Origin: Mariniphaga sediminis
Lineage (GTDB): Bacteria > Bacteroidota > Bacteroidia > Bacteroidales > Prolixibacteraceae
Assembly (NCBI RefSeq): GCF_003573545.1
Contig: NZ_QWET01000022.1
Span: forward strand, 1 to 64,000
Length of the DNA stretch: 64,000 nt
Reading direction: 5' to 3'
The notes below the pieces were generated by a model, which saw nothing but the letters and a program-made list of their open reading frames with translations, was not told where the DNA came from and searched no databases. Every line of letters begins with the position of its first letter. Within the stretch, counting starts at the first letter, position 1. Both the position numbers and the translations under genes were made by a program. Below, piece after piece: positions 53,035 through 61,705 of this stretch.

Positions 53035-54895
53035 AGATTCCCAGTTCTTCCTGATACGCTTTTAATTCTTCCAGAATATTGCTCTTCATGTGAATGAAGT
53101 TTGAAATTCCTTTGGCTTCCAGTTGCGGTTTACATTCCGGATTTCCGGCAACCACCAGGATTTCTTCACCCAGAAGGTCGGCAACTTTTGGGACAATTTC
53201 TGCATATTCTTCATCTGAACTGCAAACGACAATAATGTTCGCATTTTTTTCCTTTGCAGCGGCCACGCCGTCTTCTACTGTTTTGAAGCCGTTGTTATCG
53301 ATAACTTCGAAACCGGCTACAGCAAAAAAGTTAGTGCTGAATTGTGCCCGTGCTTTACGGAAAGCGAGGTTGCCCATGGGAAGCATAAATGCCACGGGGC
53401 GTTTGTTCTCTTTGGCGTAAACGTCCGTTTTGTAACGAAGCGCTTCAAAAGGTTGTGCGGCACGGTATGGTTTTAATGTTTCCACTTCAGCGTCTTTTTC
53501 AGTAAAGTCAGAAGCCTGGAAAATGGTGTCCTGAAATTCTTCTTTGACCACCTCTGAAAAATTGGGAAACTGGTTTATTCCCAAGATGTTTTCACGGCGA
53601 AGGGCTACATTGGTATCCCGTTTGGCTGCCATTGCTTTTATTTCTTCCTGAATGAAACCGTCTTTGAATGCCTGAACAAAATCGCCTTTGTCCTGCACTT
53701 CAAGGAACAAATTCCAGGCATGTTCAGCCAGTGAAGCAGTCAGGTTTTCGATGTAGTACGATCCGGCGCCCGGATCGGCAATTTTATCAAGATGCGCTTC
53801 CTCTTTCAGTAAGATCTGCTGATTGCGGGCAATGCGTTCGGCAAATTCCGTTGTGTCGCCGAAAATGGCGTTGAACGGCAGCACTGTAATGGAATCGGCG
53901 CCACCCAGTACCGCTGACATGGCTTCGGTTTGCGTGCGCAGCATGTTTACGTAAGGATCGTAAAGTGTTTTGTTGTAGGTATTTGTTTCGCTGTGGGCAA
54001 TCAGCCTGGCCGATTCAATGTTTTGCGGATTAAAAGCCTTTACAATTTGCGCCCAGAGCAGGCGTGCGGCTCGCAGTTTGGCAATTTCCATAAAATAGTT
54101 GTTGCCAATACCGAAGTTAAATTTGATATTTTGAGCCACTTCGTCGATGCTTAAACCGGCACCGGTAAGTTTTGTAAGGTATTCCACACCCTGCGCCAGT
54201 GCAAAAGCCAGTTCCTGAACAATGGAACCGCCGCTGTTGGCAAAAAACTTTCCGTGAACCCCAATTGTCCTGAAATGGGGGAGATCGGCTGTTTTTTCAA
54301 CGGCGACCTTTAACTCATCGAAAGCATCCTTTTTCAGGTTGCCCTTCAGTACAAAGGAGCCGATGGGATCCAGCGGCGAAGAGGCGATGATTTTTGTCTT
54401 GTTTTCTTTCCTTTCCGAAATATACGCTGCAAAAGGCAAGGCACAGTTGCAGTTGTCGCACGGGCAAACAAAATTGATTTCTGCGGCCTCCAGGCAAATA
54501 TCTTTCAGCAGCACAGCCAAATCATCTTTGGTTACTTTGGTGTTGCAATCAAAATAAAAACCCAGGGAAGTAACGCCTTTCCCCAAAATGTTCAGCGCCT
54601 TTTTGTTGGCTTCAGCAAAGTCTTTCACAAAAATGTCTTGCCGGATGAACCAGTCGTTTCCTGTTTTTTTATTTCCGCGTACGAAAGGAAATTCTCCGGG
54701 CAGGGATTCTAAATAATCCAAACTCCCAAGGTTTTCCCCGCGATAATAGGGGCGCACGTTAATTCCTTCGTAGGTTTTCCAAACGAGCGCCCTGTCATAA
54801 TCTTTGCCTTTTAAATCAGCATTAATTTTCCCTTCCCATTCATCGGTTGTAACGGGAGGAAAATCTGAAAAAAGCTTTTGGTTTATATCTGTCAT
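53033..54895 (-). CDS. mutA: Methylmalonyl-CoA mutase small subunit
   Basis: A 620-residue protein of the MutA type. The barrel region (ITVLPFNAIFG, RIARNQQILLKEEAHLDKIADPGAGSYY) is similar to the large subunit, but the C-terminal B12 domain is degenerate: the DxHxxG motif of the large subunit is missing. This is normal for the non-catalytic subunit. Pairs with mutB, with the GxxExxY gene in between. Confidence 0.93.
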   Translation of the reverse strand: MTDINQKLFSDFPPVTTDEWEGKINADLKGKDYDRALVWKTYEGINVRPYYRGENLGSLDYLESLPGEFPFVRGNKKTGNDWFIRQDIFVKDFAEANKKALNILGKGVTSLGFYFDCNTKVTKDDLAVLLKDICLEAAEINFVCPCDNCNCALPFAAYISERKENKTKIIASSPLDPIGSFVLKGNLKKDAFDELKVAVEKTADLPHFRTIGVHGKFFANSGGSIVQELAFALAQGVEYLTKLTGAGLSIDEVAQNIKFNFGIGNNYFMEIAKLRAARLLWAQIVKAFNPQNIESARLIAHSETNTYNKTLYDPYVNMLRTQTEAMSAVLGGADSITVLPFNAIFGDTTEFAERIARNQQILLKEEAHLDKIADPGAGSYYIENLTASLAEHAWNLFLEVQDKGDFVQAFKDGFIQEEIKAMAAKRDTNVALRRENILGINQFPNFSEVVKEEFQDTIFQASDFTEKDAEVETLKPYRAAQPFEALRYKTDVYAKENKRPVAFMLPMGNLAFRKARAQFSTNFFAVAGFEVIDNNGFKTVEDGVAAAKEKNANIIVVCSSDEEYAEIVPKVADLLGEEILVVAGNPECKPQLEAKGISNFIHMKSNILEELKAYQEELGI

Positions 54896-55435
54896 GTTGA
54901 TACTTATTTAAAAAAATCGAACTGCAAAATTAGCCTATTTACGAGATTGAACCTTAGAAATCAGTGGGTTTTTAGGAAATATTAAGAAAAATCATGTTTT
55001 TGAGGCGGATATGTAAAATTATTCTTACCTGGTTTCATTTTTGTCTCCAGGCAAGCACTTTTTTGTAACTCAATGATAATAACAGCAGACCGGTTTGCGT
55101 GCCGTCGATCCGCAATTGATAATGTCATACAAATGCCTGTTCCTGTATTTGTATAACATTGTCTTATGATTTTTTTGATTCGCCTCATCACATACCAAAA
55201 GTTGTAAGTGTATTTCGATCATAAATAAATAATTCAGTATTAACAAATTTTAACATTTATATTAATTTATTGATAATAAGCTATTTGTTGTTATTTGTAA
55301 TATCATTGTGAAATTTATTTTATAATTCTGTAAACAAAAATAGTGTTTAATTTTTTATTTAATGTGTTAGACAAAATGAAAACAAAAAAACAGTTCAGAA
55401 GCAGAAAACAAATTGAAAATTAAAAATTTAACATC
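54896..55435. other. 540-bp gap before the fasciclin genes
   Basis: No convincing gene. The right half (from about 55200) is AT-rich and should contain the promoter and a long leader of the fasciclin gene; I could not fix a -33/-7 pair. A 69-codon reverse ORF at 54982-55191 is not supported. Confidence 0.5.
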
Positions 55436-56350
55436 ATGAAAACGAAATTTAAAACTATTCCAATGTTATTGATTGCAGCAGCTTTCTTTTTTACTGCATG
55501 CAACGATGAGGATGAAACTCCGGTAATGGAATCAAAAAACATTGTTGAAGTGGCGGCTGATGCCGGGAACTTCAGTACTCTGATTGCAGCTGCTCAAAAA
55601 GCAGGACTTGCAGAGTTTTTGAGTACCGAAAACAATTTGACGGTTTTTGCTCCCACCGATGCAGCTTTTGCTGCGCTTTTGAGTGACCTCGGGCTTTCGT
55701 CACTCGATGATATTCCGGTAGCCGACTTGACGCAGATTTTATCTTACCACGTAATCGGTGCCAAAGTGATGTCGGCTGATTTAAGCACAGGCTATGTTTC
55801 TACACTGGCCAGCTTCGACAACAGCCCGGTTTCCATGTATGTTACCGTGGAAAACACGGTTTCCATAAATGGCAACATTTCGGTAACCACGGCCGATGTT
55901 GAGGCTGAAAACGGCGTTATTCATGTGGTAGATAAGGTTATTTTGCCGCCGACGGTAGTAAACATTGCGCTGGCCAACGAAAATTTTACCACTCTGGTTC
56001 AGGCGGTTGTAAAAGCCGGGTTGGTTGATGCATTGAGCGCCGACGGACCGTTTACGGTATTTGCACCAACCAATGCAGCTTTCGATGCACTGTTTGCACA
56101 GCTTGGAATTTCAGGAATCGATGATTTAACCGCCGAACAACTGATCCCCATTTTGACGTACCACGTTGTTTCCGGAAACGTTGTTTCAACGGAACTTTCC
56201 AGCGGAGAGGTAGAAACGTTGAATGGAAAAAATCTTTCGGTTGACCTGTCGGCCGGAGTGAAAATAAACGAAAGCGAAGTGGTTGCTGCCGATATTCAAG
56301 GTTCAAACGGTGTAATTCACGTGATTGACCAGGTTTTACTTCCCGAATAA
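55436..56350 (+). CDS. Fasciclin-domain lipoprotein with two FAS1 domains
   Basis: A 304-residue lipoprotein (signal ending AAFFFTAC, Cys22) with two FAS1 domains. Each has the H1 block (FTVFAPTNAAFDALF and its variant LTVFAPTDAAFAALL), YHVISG-like centres and the closing GVIHVIDKV. FAS1 proteins adhere to surfaces or other proteins. The next gene encodes a related single-FAS1 protein, 42 bp away. Confidence 0.93.
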   Translation: MKTKFKTIPMLLIAAAFFFTACNDEDETPVMESKNIVEVAADAGNFSTLIAAAQKAGLAEFLSTENNLTVFAPTDAAFAALLSDLGLSSLDDIPVADLTQILSYHVIGAKVMSADLSTGYVSTLASFDNSPVSMYVTVENTVSINGNISVTTADVEAENGVIHVVDKVILPPTVVNIALANENFTTLVQAVVKAGLVDALSADGPFTVFAPTNAAFDALFAQLGISGIDDLTAEQLIPILTYHVVSGNVVSTELSSGEVETLNGKNLSVDLSAGVKINESEVVAADIQGSNGVIHVIDQVLLPE

Positions 56351-56392
56351 TTTCAAAATTGAAATATTTATAAACAATTAAAATGGAACAAA

Positions 56393-56977
56393 ATGAAAAC
56401 AAAAATGAGAAACATCGCAATGGCAGTGGCGCTGACAGTTGGAGTAACTTCAGTAACTGCTTCACAATTCAATGACGCAGAATGGGTATTGAATACCGCA
56501 GAGAGAACAATGGAAATGGAAGGCAGGATGCCGGATGCCAGCCTTTTTGGCACTGACGATTCGAAAACTGCCAACTCAACCGTAGTAGAAATTGCAGTGG
56601 GAAATCCCGATTTCTCCATTCTGGTGGAAGCGGTAACCAAGGCCGGTTTGGCCGAAGCTTTGAGCGCCGACGGACCGTTTACCGTTTTTGCTCCCACCAA
56701 CGATGCATTTAAAAGCCTGTTTAGTAAATTGGGAGTTTCGGGTGTAAAAGACCTGACCGCCGAGCAACTTACTCCGATTTTGACTTACCACGTGGTTTCA
56801 GGAAAAGTAATGTCAACCGACTTGTCAAATACTTCGGCGGCCACACTTAACGGGCAGAAAATCAAAATTGACCTTTCGTCGGGTGTAAAAATCAACGACA
56901 GCAAAGTGGTTGCCGCCGACATCGAAGGTAAAAACGGTGTCATTCATGTAATTGACAGCGTGTTACTCCCTGAATAA
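56393..56977 (+). CDS. Fasciclin-domain protein with one FAS1 domain
   Basis: A 194-residue exported protein (signal ending VTASQ) with a short linker and one FAS1 domain (SADGPFTVFAPTNDAF, YHVVSGKVMSTDLS, GKNGVIHVIDSV). It closely resembles the second domain of the preceding gene, so it arose by duplication. No lipobox, so it may be free in the periplasm or secreted. Confidence 0.92.
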   Translation: MKTKMRNIAMAVALTVGVTSVTASQFNDAEWVLNTAERTMEMEGRMPDASLFGTDDSKTANSTVVEIAVGNPDFSILVEAVTKAGLAEALSADGPFTVFAPTNDAFKSLFSKLGVSGVKDLTAEQLTPILTYHVVSGKVMSTDLSNTSAATLNGQKIKIDLSSGVKINDSKVVAADIEGKNGVIHVIDSVLLPE

Positions 56978-57395
56978 TTATAAGAAAGTTATGGTATCAC
57001 TTTAGGTGATGCTGTGACTTTTTAGAAAAAATACGCCATGAAACAAGCCGTGAGGCTACATATCAACAAATTATACAACGTGTTTTGGCAAGTTCCATCG
57101 AATGAGATGAGAACATACCGGCTTCGGAAGGAGCCGGTTTGCTTTTTACCCTAAAATATATTGTGTTACCTGGCATCTTTTTTCCAGCTTCCCGCCTAAA
57201 AACTTTCTTCTATGTTATTCTCCCGGAATGATGCTCGTTAGAACGGGTTGAATAATTGCAGCGAAATAGATAAATATCAGCAATGTCTCTCTGTTAATTA
57301 TGGTACGTTTTTCATTATTTATTAGAGGATTTATAACATGATTGTGGAGCACGAAGTTGTTATCAGTCTGTTTGGAACAGCGCTGAAAAAGTAAT
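56978..57395. other. Gap after the fasciclin genes
   Basis: 418 bp. It holds the terminator at 57117 and no supported gene. A 38-codon ORF near 57038 has no likeness to known proteins. Confidence 0.5.
57117..57138 (+). terminator. Terminator of the fasciclin pair
   Basis: ACCGGCT and AGCCGGT pair around an eight-base loop, followed by TTGCTTTTTA on the plus strand. It is about 140 bp after the second fasciclin gene. Confidence 0.6.
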
Positions 57396-58685
57396 CTATT
57401 TCCGAGGCTTTATAATCAGGCGCAGCGACAGGTTGTAGGTGAAATAATTGGAAACCCAGTTTGTGAAAATAAAAAACTTGTTTTTGATCCCGAGGATGCT
57501 CATCAGGTGGACAAACATCCAGGTGAACCAGGCAAAAAAACCACCGAATTTCAGGAAAGACAGTTCTACAACAGCCAGGTTTCGCCCCACTGTGGCCATG
57601 GTGCCTTTGTCTTTGTATTGAAAGGATCTGGGCTGTTTCCCCTCCCTTTTCCGCAGAAGGTTTTGCGCCAGGTTTTCTGCCTGCTGTATGGCGGCTGGTG
57701 CCACCTGCGGGTGTCCGTTTGGGAATGACGGTAAAATCATGGCAGCAATATCGCCCAGTGCATAAACATGATCTACGCCTTTTACTTCACTGAATTCATT
57801 TACCCGGATTCTTCCGTTGGGCATGAGGGCTTTTTCAGGTAGTCCTTTTAACGGCCTGCCTTTCATTCCGGCTGCCCAAACTACATTGGAGCTGAGAATT
57901 TTTCCTGCATCTGTTACAACTGTTTTCCCGTCGTAAGATTCTACCCGGGTATTTAGCAAGACCTTCACACCCAGCTTGTGCAGGTATTTTTTTGCCTTTT
58001 CAGATGAAAAAGCAGACATTGAACCCAGTAACCGGTCGGCTGCTTCAATAAGAAAAATATTCATTTTCGTGAAGTCGAGTTCCGGATACTCTTTGGGTAA
58101 AATAGTGTTTCGAAGCTCTGCAATGGCACCGGCAAGCTCAACCCCCGTGGGGCCTCCCCCGGCAATGGCAATATTCAGCGCCGCTTCACGCTCCTGTTCG
58201 TCGGCCGATCCCAGCGCATTTTCGTAATTTTTCAGTAGCTGGTTCCGGATATACAATGCTTCGGCAACTGTTTTTAACCCGATACTGTTTTCCTCCAATT
58301 GCCGGTTTCCAAAAAAGTTGGAGGTAGTTCCAATGGAAATCACCAGCTTGTCATATCGAAAACGTCCTTTCCCGGTATGCACCATTTGGGTTTCCGTGTC
58401 GATTTTTTCTATCTCGGCAATCCGGATAAAAACATTCTTTTTCTTTTGAAATATTTTACGGATGGGGAAACTGATGCTGCTGGGTTCGAGGCCGGCAGTG
58501 GCAACCTGGTAGAGCAAAGGCTGAAATTGATGGTAGTTGTTACGGTCGATAATTAAGAGCTGGGTTTTGTCATCGGCAGCTAAAAGCCGGGCCAGTTTCA
58601 AACCGCCAAAACCAGCACCCAGAATAACAATGCGTTGTTGCCCGGGTATGGTTTCCGGGATGTTTAGATCAATTTTTTCTTCCAT
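57396..58685 (-). CDS. ndh: NADH dehydrogenase, type II-like (FAD-dependent)
   Basis: A 429-residue flavoprotein. The FAD-binding GxGxxG is in RIVILGAGFGGLKLARLL and the NAD-binding one in IAGGGPTGVELAGAIAEL; GLEPSSISFPIRKIF and the ALGDIA motif are typical. The C-terminal part (FAWFTWMFVHLMSILGIKNKFFIF) is hydrophobic and docks to the membrane. It passes electrons from NADH to quinone without pumping protons. It is last in the operon that begins with ric, so it may be used under oxidative or nitrosative stress. Confidence 0.9.
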   Translation of the reverse strand: MEEKIDLNIPETIPGQQRIVILGAGFGGLKLARLLAADDKTQLLIIDRNNYHQFQPLLYQVATAGLEPSSISFPIRKIFQKKKNVFIRIAEIEKIDTETQMVHTGKGRFRYDKLVISIGTTSNFFGNRQLEENSIGLKTVAEALYIRNQLLKNYENALGSADEQEREAALNIAIAGGGPTGVELAGAIAELRNTILPKEYPELDFTKMNIFLIEAADRLLGSMSAFSSEKAKKYLHKLGVKVLLNTRVESYDGKTVVTDAGKILSSNVVWAAGMKGRPLKGLPEKALMPNGRIRVNEFSEVKGVDHVYALGDIAAMILPSFPNGHPQVAPAAIQQAENLAQNLLRKREGKQPRSFQYKDKGTMATVGRNLAVVELSFLKFGGFFAWFTWMFVHLMSILGIKNKFFIFTNWVSNYFTYNLSLRLIIKPRK

Positions 58686-58754
58686 TTTCCGGCGTATTAA
58701 AAGATGTCTGGGATTCCCGCCGAAATGGATGATAGTTACAGGAACGTTCCGGTG

Positions 58755-59054
58755 TCAATCCATTCCACCTGTACAATCCAGGCAGGCCAGTGCGTAACTG
58801 TCATATTCATCAAAAGCGGGGCCGGGCTTTCCGTTAAAAACGATAATACGGTCGAGCCTTATTTTTTTCCCGTTTTCAAGAGAAACAAATTCACCCTGTT
58901 TTGGTTTTACCGTTATTTCTTTAATTCTGCCTTTTGCATTTCTCAAGGTGGTTCCGCTTTCAAAATAATGAATGGATGCAGTGCTTTTCTCCAAAATCGC
59001 TTCTTCAATTATTTCGTAATAATCAGGGTCAACCGGTAAATACCTCGCTTCCAT
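58755..59054 (-). CDS. Rof-like small protein (Rho-binding antiterminator family?)
   Basis: A 99-residue protein. The pattern YLPVDPDYYEIIEEAI... IHYFESGTTLRNAKGRIKEI ... EFVSLENGKKIRLDRIIVFNG resembles Rof, the Sm-like inhibitor of Rho. The C-terminus has CLDCTGG, a possible metal-binding Cys pair not found in E. coli Rof. The likeness is moderate and by eye. It lies 4 bp after the membrane protein gene and 69 bp before ndh. Confidence 0.5.
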   Translation of the reverse strand: MEARYLPVDPDYYEIIEEAILEKSTASIHYFESGTTLRNAKGRIKEITVKPKQGEFVSLENGKKIRLDRIIVFNGKPGPAFDEYDSYALACLDCTGGMD

Positions 59055-59057
59055 TTT

Positions 59058-59513
59058 TTAATGCTTTAAATGTGAACTTTTGAATAACCTTACGGTGTAG
59101 TAACCCGTGTAAATCAATGTAGCTACTTTCAGCAATTCAACAACTCCAAAGATGAGGTGTGCAGATGATTCCCCGGGTATATTTCCTGCAATTATCTGTT
59201 CGGCCCTGCGAGTTAATTCAGGAAGCAGCCAAAGAGTCTGGATAAGTAAAGCTGCCGGGATGATTGAGGATATGTAAAAGAATTTTTTGGGAAATTTTTT
59301 TGCGTGGCGGATGGTCAGAACAATGAGTAACGATAAAAGCACCCATTCGATCCGGTTCAAAACGGTAAAAACCAATTTGCCAATGCTTAGCCCAATGGGC
59401 AACGTAACTCCCGGCGCCTGAAATTTTAGCCAGGCCTCAAAAAAACTAATAGAAGCAACGAACCCTGCCCAAAAGAACAGGATTCCTGCAAATATTGCCG
59501 GCGTTCTCCCCAT
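59058..59513 (-). CDS. Small membrane protein, four helices
   Basis: About 151 residues from the ATG at 59513 (a GTG at 59516 is in frame). Four membrane segments: TPAIFAGILFFWAGFVASISF, WVLLSLLIVLTI, FFYISSIIPAALLIQTLWLL and VELLKVATLIYTGYY. It starts four bases after the ric stop. I do not know the family with certainty; it may be a small quinone- or heme-related membrane protein. No function assigned. Confidence 0.78.
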   Translation of the reverse strand: MGRTPAIFAGILFFWAGFVASISFFEAWLKFQAPGVTLPIGLSIGKLVFTVLNRIEWVLLSLLIVLTIRHAKKFPKKFFYISSIIPAALLIQTLWLLPELTRRAEQIIAGNIPGESSAHLIFGVVELLKVATLIYTGYYTVRLFKSSHLKH

Positions 59514-59516
59514 CAC

Positions 59517-60236
59517 CTAAAAATTTTCTTCCAGTATTTTTGCTTTCGGGAAAAGGATGTTGTTTTCCAGATGGATATGACGGTGCAAGTCTTTTTCGAA
59601 ATCTGCCAACTGTTTCAGGGTAACCTCGTACGTGGTACACCCATCTTCCGGAATCTGGTAATTGTTGGTCAGCTTTGAAATCCGTTCATACCTTTCCCCT
59701 TCATTCTCATGTTCCGCCATCATTGCTGAAATTGGGTTGGCAACCGTTCCAAACGGTGGTGACGGAAGGTCCTTGTTTTCCTTTTTTGCCTGTTCCATTT
59801 GTTTGACGTAGGGGAACAGTAAAAGTTCTTCCTTTTGCATATGCATGGTTAATTCACCTGCTGACTGATAAAATTCATCTCTGACTTCAACAAGTTCCGG
59901 GTGATTGGCACCATGAACTTCGGCAATTTTATCGAGGTTTTGTTTTAAAAAGGGAATGTTCTTCTGTACGTAAGAGTGGTGGCGGTTTACAATGTAATCG
60001 GCCAGAACTCCCAAATCCAGGTTGTTAATGTATTCGGTATCCGGATCTGATTCCCGCAGCACATGTTCCAGTTGATCGATCAGCGATTCCATTTCAACTC
60101 CCGCTTTGGCACACGCCTCCGAAACAGACTGATTCCCTCCGCAGCAGTAATCTATTTTATTGGCCTGAAATGTGGTAGCGGCCTTAAAATTGGTTTTTAC
60201 AATTTCTCCCACCGGAGTATCTGATGTAATTTTCAT
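59517..60236 (-). CDS. ric: Iron-sulfur cluster repair di-iron protein
   Basis: A 239-residue RIC/YtfE/ScdA protein. The N-terminal domain has IDYCCGGNQSVSEA, the short Cys motif of ScdA, and the hemerythrin-like part has the His and Glu iron ligands (NRHHSYVQ, ELTMHMQKEELLLFP, AEHENEGERYE, LHRHIHLENNILFP). It repairs Fe-S clusters damaged by nitric oxide or peroxide. It heads an operon of four genes behind a consensus promoter. Confidence 0.93.
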   Translation of the reverse strand: MKITSDTPVGEIVKTNFKAATTFQANKIDYCCGGNQSVSEACAKAGVEMESLIDQLEHVLRESDPDTEYINNLDLGVLADYIVNRHHSYVQKNIPFLKQNLDKIAEVHGANHPELVEVRDEFYQSAGELTMHMQKEELLLFPYVKQMEQAKKENKDLPSPPFGTVANPISAMMAEHENEGERYERISKLTNNYQIPEDGCTTYEVTLKQLADFEKDLHRHIHLENNILFPKAKILEENF

Positions 60237-60265
60237 AACGATATTGCTTTATTATTTAACTGGCT

Positions 60266-60296
60266 CAAAGATATAAATTATTTACTAATGGACAAA
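60266..60296 (-). promoter_or_regulatory. Consensus promoter of the ric operon
   Basis: On the minus strand: TTTG at 60296-60293, 19 bp, then TATCTTTG at 60273-60266. Both boxes and the spacing match the Bacteroidota consensus exactly. The leader to the ric ATG at 60236 is about 20-25 bases. Confidence 0.8.
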
Positions 60297-60401
60297 AAGG
60301 TCTTTTGGTTATTTTAATGAAGGTTCACAAAATATCCGGATTAAATGTTTCGGAAAGGAATGAGTATATCTAAAAGAAATGCCGGCCAGTTCAGTGGCAG
60401 A

Positions 60402-61649
60402 TTATCTGTTTACAAGAAGATAGGCGCCAAATGAAGTATTGTTATCTGCTGGTGTCAACGGGAAAAAGCCTGATTCAATGTGGTTGCCGGCAAATTGGAT
60501 AGGATATTTTGTTTCCATTTCTTTCTGAAAAGTATAAAATGGCTTTCCTGGTTGATAGAAAATATTGAACACTCCTTTTTTCCCGGGTGAAGGTAAGTTT
60601 TCGAGATGAAGAGAAAGTAGTCCCATGTTTTGCCGCACATTGATTTCGAGGCACGGGTTTACGCGGAGTCTGTCGTTTGCATCCCGGAAGATGAGGGTGT
60701 CCACTCCAAAGTTTCCTTCGTATATTCTTGCCAGGAGACTGTTTTCGAGTGCATTAATTAAAGGATTTATCAGCATGTTAGATAGTGAGCTGGCAAACGA
60801 AACAACCTCTGACGCAATCTTTTCCGGACCTTTGTCAGGCCAGCCGTTCAAAAAGTTTCCCTGGTATTGCCCCTTTTTGTCTGTTAAAAAGCGGCTCACT
60901 CCTTTAAATTGAATTTTCCCCTTTTTTATTTCAAACTGAAAGGCAACATCCAGTACTTTTTCCAGATAGGGTTCGGCCATGGCGTATCCCTGTTCCTTAA
61001 TTATTCCGAGAAGTTTTTCCCAGACTTTTGGGGCCACCGGTGTTTTTGTGACACGTTGTAATCCGCGTCCCGAGCTGCTCCATGGCGCTTTAACCATAAG
61101 TTTGCCCCACCGGTTCAGCAGGGTTTCCAGTTCCTGCTTTGTTTGACAAACTTCAGGCAACTCATGTGGTTGCAGAACCTTTTCGGGAGGCAAGCCCGGT
61201 AATATTGATTTTAGAACTTCCAGGGCAAACTTTTTGGAATAAATTTCCCGGTATTCAGGTTTCCATTCTGCAACAGGAGAGTTTTTAAACGCTTGCGAGC
61301 AAGAGGGCTTTAGTGGCCTGAGCAGGCGATGTGCTGCCGGGCTCCATCCCCAGGGAATTAGCTTTCCTTTGGGTTTTTGAATGAAGGCAGTATCCGTTGC
61401 CATTTCTTTCAGCAATACAAACCGGGGCGGGGTTATTCCTGCCCTGCCAAGCCGTTCGGTAAAATCGGCCGGGGGCATTTTTTTTACGAGGATCACATCC
61501 TGCGGACGGGCAAAAAAGAGGGGAAGGGCGCCAAGATCCTCTTCCATTTTCTGCAACAACCGGTTGGGTTGCCACGATGTATGCCCGTTGGCAACGGCAT
61601 ATTCGCAGGTGGGATTAAAAAGGTAAATATCCGGTAAATTCTCAGTCAT
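60402..61649 (-). CDS. ATP-grasp-like conserved hypothetical protein
   Basis: A 415-residue soluble protein. It begins IYLFNPTCEYAVANG and has VKAPWSSSGRGLQRV, a glycine-rich ATP-grasp loop, with a later acidic/Asn block (VNPCLEINVRQNMG) where metal-ATP would bind. Members with this layout join two small molecules using ATP. I know the family only as a Bacteroidota conserved hypothetical. It diverges from the menaquinone operon with a 56-bp gap. Confidence 0.75.
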   Translation of the reverse strand: MTENLPDIYLFNPTCEYAVANGHTSWQPNRLLQKMEEDLGALPLFFARPQDVILVKKMPPADFTERLGRAGITPPRFVLLKEMATDTAFIQKPKGKLIPWGWSPAAHRLLRPLKPSCSQAFKNSPVAEWKPEYREIYSKKFALEVLKSILPGLPPEKVLQPHELPEVCQTKQELETLLNRWGKLMVKAPWSSSGRGLQRVTKTPVAPKVWEKLLGIIKEQGYAMAEPYLEKVLDVAFQFEIKKGKIQFKGVSRFLTDKKGQYQGNFLNGWPDKGPEKIASEVVSFASSLSNMLINPLINALENSLLARIYEGNFGVDTLIFRDANDRLRVNPCLEINVRQNMGLLSLHLENLPSPGKKGVFNIFYQPGKPFYTFQKEMETKYPIQFAGNHIESGFFPLTPADNNTSFGAYLLVNR

Positions 61650-61663
61650 ACTTTTTTCATCGC

Positions 61664-61671
61664 CAAAATTA
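61664..61671 (-). promoter_or_regulatory. -7 element for the ATP-grasp gene
   Basis: Minus-strand TAATTTTG (plus strand CAAAATTA), a match to TAnnTTTG, with T-rich sequence at the -33 position. It lies 15 bases before the ATG at 61649. Confidence 0.45.
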
Positions 61672-61679
61672 TAAATTTG
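61672..61679 (+). promoter_or_regulatory. -7 element for the menaquinone operon
   Basis: Plus-strand TAAATTTG, directly next to the opposing -7 box, 26 bases before the thioesterase ATG at 61706. The -33 box is not clear. Confidence 0.45.
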
Positions 61680-61705
61680 TAGGCTGGTTTAAAATAAAAG
61701 CAAAA

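Noticed and set aside
54982-55191. 69-residue reverse ORF before the fasciclin genes
   Set aside because: Short, no family likeness, and in the expected control region of the fasciclin gene.
57038-57154. 38-codon ORF after the fasciclin genes
   Set aside because: It runs through the terminator stem and has no likeness to known proteins.
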